This document shows, piece after piece, positions 63,134-64,000 of a DNA stretch of 64,000 bases. The DNA is from Rhynchopus sp. YZ270_cl-10. Its lineage: Eukaryota > Euglenozoa > Diplonemea > Diplonemida > Diplonemidae. Location: contig OZ037927.1 in assembly GCA_964035575.1 (NCBI GenBank), positions 682,001 through 746,000 on the forward strand, read 5' to 3'. Position 1 is the stretch's first letter. Each line of letters begins with the position of its first letter. The notes under the pieces were generated by a model that had not been told where the DNA came from, searched no databases, and was given only the letters and a program-made list of their open reading frames with translations. The position numbers were made by a program, and so were the translations under genes.

Positions 63134-64000
63134 TTGCAAAAAAAAACAAAAAAAAAAAAAAAACAAAAAAAAAAAAAACACTGTTTTGCTTTTTGGAAAG
63201 GGAGGATGAAGGGAAATAATGAAAAAAAAGGGGGAGGAGAGCGTGGGGCATTTTTTTAAAGCTTGGTTGTATTAGTGTGGATTTTTTTTTTTTTGGGGGG
63301 GGAGGGAGAGAAATAAACCCTAATTGCATGGAATGGTCCTGGGGGGAAGGGTAACCTTGTTCACATCGTTAACCCTTTGCAGACGCGAGGTACTTGAGTA
63401 CCACGCAAATGCTTACGACCATTCCATTTGTGGTACGTATACTTTCCACGCCATTTTTTTATATTTTTTTTTTGATAAATTGTTGGAGTAGTGTAGTTGC
63501 CTCGGTTGTGTTGCCACAGTTGTGCAATCTCCACTGTCTTTTTTTTTGAAGATATTGTTGCGACCCTTTCAAAAACGAACGAACGTTCGATCGGGTTTTT
63601 TGACACTAGAGCTCATCCACCATCACCAGCAGGAGGCCATACTGGGTATATGGGCCATACCTGGGTATTTGGCAGGGTTGTTCCTTGTTCTCGGAAAAAA
63701 CACAACCCTTTTTTTTTTTTTTTGAAAACTTGGTTCCAGAGATGGAGATAGATTTGGGATTTTCAAAAAAGAAAAACTAAAAAAGTGGATTTCTCGGCGG
63801 TCGTGCCCCAAAGGTTCCTGGCGAAGCCACGGTACGCAACATTTCAAAAAAATTGCGCTTAAAATTGTACATTTTGGGGTGGGTTGTAAGCTTGCGCCGC
63901 AGGCGCACGGTACGCTACTTTTATTATTTCGCCATGCTGCATGCTTCCTTTTGCTTCGGCGTTTGACCATTTGAGTCGCGTTCTGGCTGTGACGGGGTCA
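63134..64000. other. 5' flank of coiled-coil gene with R11 and R9 copies
   Basis: R10-like end piece near 63258, R11 at 63474-63536, a TTGTTCCTTGTTCTCGG word shared with 7498-7515, and R9 from 63797 to the window end. No gene seen. Confidence 0.65.
63797..64000 (+). repeat. R9 repeat, copy 3
   Basis: GCGAAGCCACGGTACGC, TTGCGCCGCAGGCGCACGG and GTTTGACCATTTGAGTC in the order of copy 2 (24958-25170); it runs off the window. Confidence 0.85.

Overview
This is a 64 kb stretch of nuclear DNA from a eukaryote, most likely a repeat-rich protist. The evidence is GT-AG spliceosomal introns with a GTATG-type donor, eukaryotic domain families (PX, CAP-Gly, PH, TRIM-type RING/B-box, CUB-like, UTP25, MutL, R2D2/Dpy-30-like docking) and long homopolymer-rich spacers. 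I cannot name the species. Every convincing gene is on the minus strand. That recalls the one-directional gene arrays of Euglenozoa, and introns would then favour diplonemids or euglenids over kinetoplastids, but I see no direct proof such as a spliced leader.

Layout, left to right. 1-3.4 kb: degraded transporter-like sequence, an octamer satellite, a perfect palindrome and a palindrome-rich inverted-repeat element. 3.4-5.5 kb: a DUF5522 protein and a ubiquitin-like/BspA-type leucine-rich protein. 7.05-15.3 kb: a HEAT-repeat, karyopherin-like gene whose last exon sits 5.1 kb from the previous one; that intron is packed with nested inverted-repeat elements and a hAT remnant. 15.9-17.6 kb: an ankyrin protein. 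17.9-18.9 kb: an element with about 240-bp terminal inverted repeats. 21.35-26.7 kb: a seven-exon single-pass membrane protein whose introns hold an RNase H-type element and a CCCGGG fold-back. 29.1-32.4 kb: a sorting-nexin-like PX/BAR protein with an internal CAP-Gly domain. 33.0-33.9 kb: an unknown protein. 34.3-35.2 kb: possible plus-strand exons. 36.1-37.9 kb: an R2D2-LRR-phosphatase gene. 38.4-40.8 kb: UTP25. 40.9-43.6 kb: tandem and satellite repeats. 44.1-45.9 kb: a CUB-like receptor. 47.0-48.8 kb: a TRIM-like protein. 49.3-51.9 kb: a PMS-like MutL. 52.4-53.1 kb: a four-helix membrane protein. 53.6-56.4 kb: a PH/coiled-coil protein. 57.0-57.9 kb: the 3' part of an unknown gene between two fold-back minisatellites. 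59.6-63.1 kb: a small unknown protein and a long coiled-coil protein.

The genes are mostly housekeeping or cytoskeleton/membrane functions (ribosome biogenesis, mismatch repair, nuclear transport, endosomal sorting, signalling) with no operon-like theme. The most interesting shared feature is a set of short conserved blocks built on a CACGAGAGG core. They recur in introns and gene flanks, always on the coding (minus) strand. They look like an intron-associated repeat family, perhaps introner-like, and several proven introns contain them. Exon joins below were made by eye from reading frame, phase and splice consensus; no transcript data were available.
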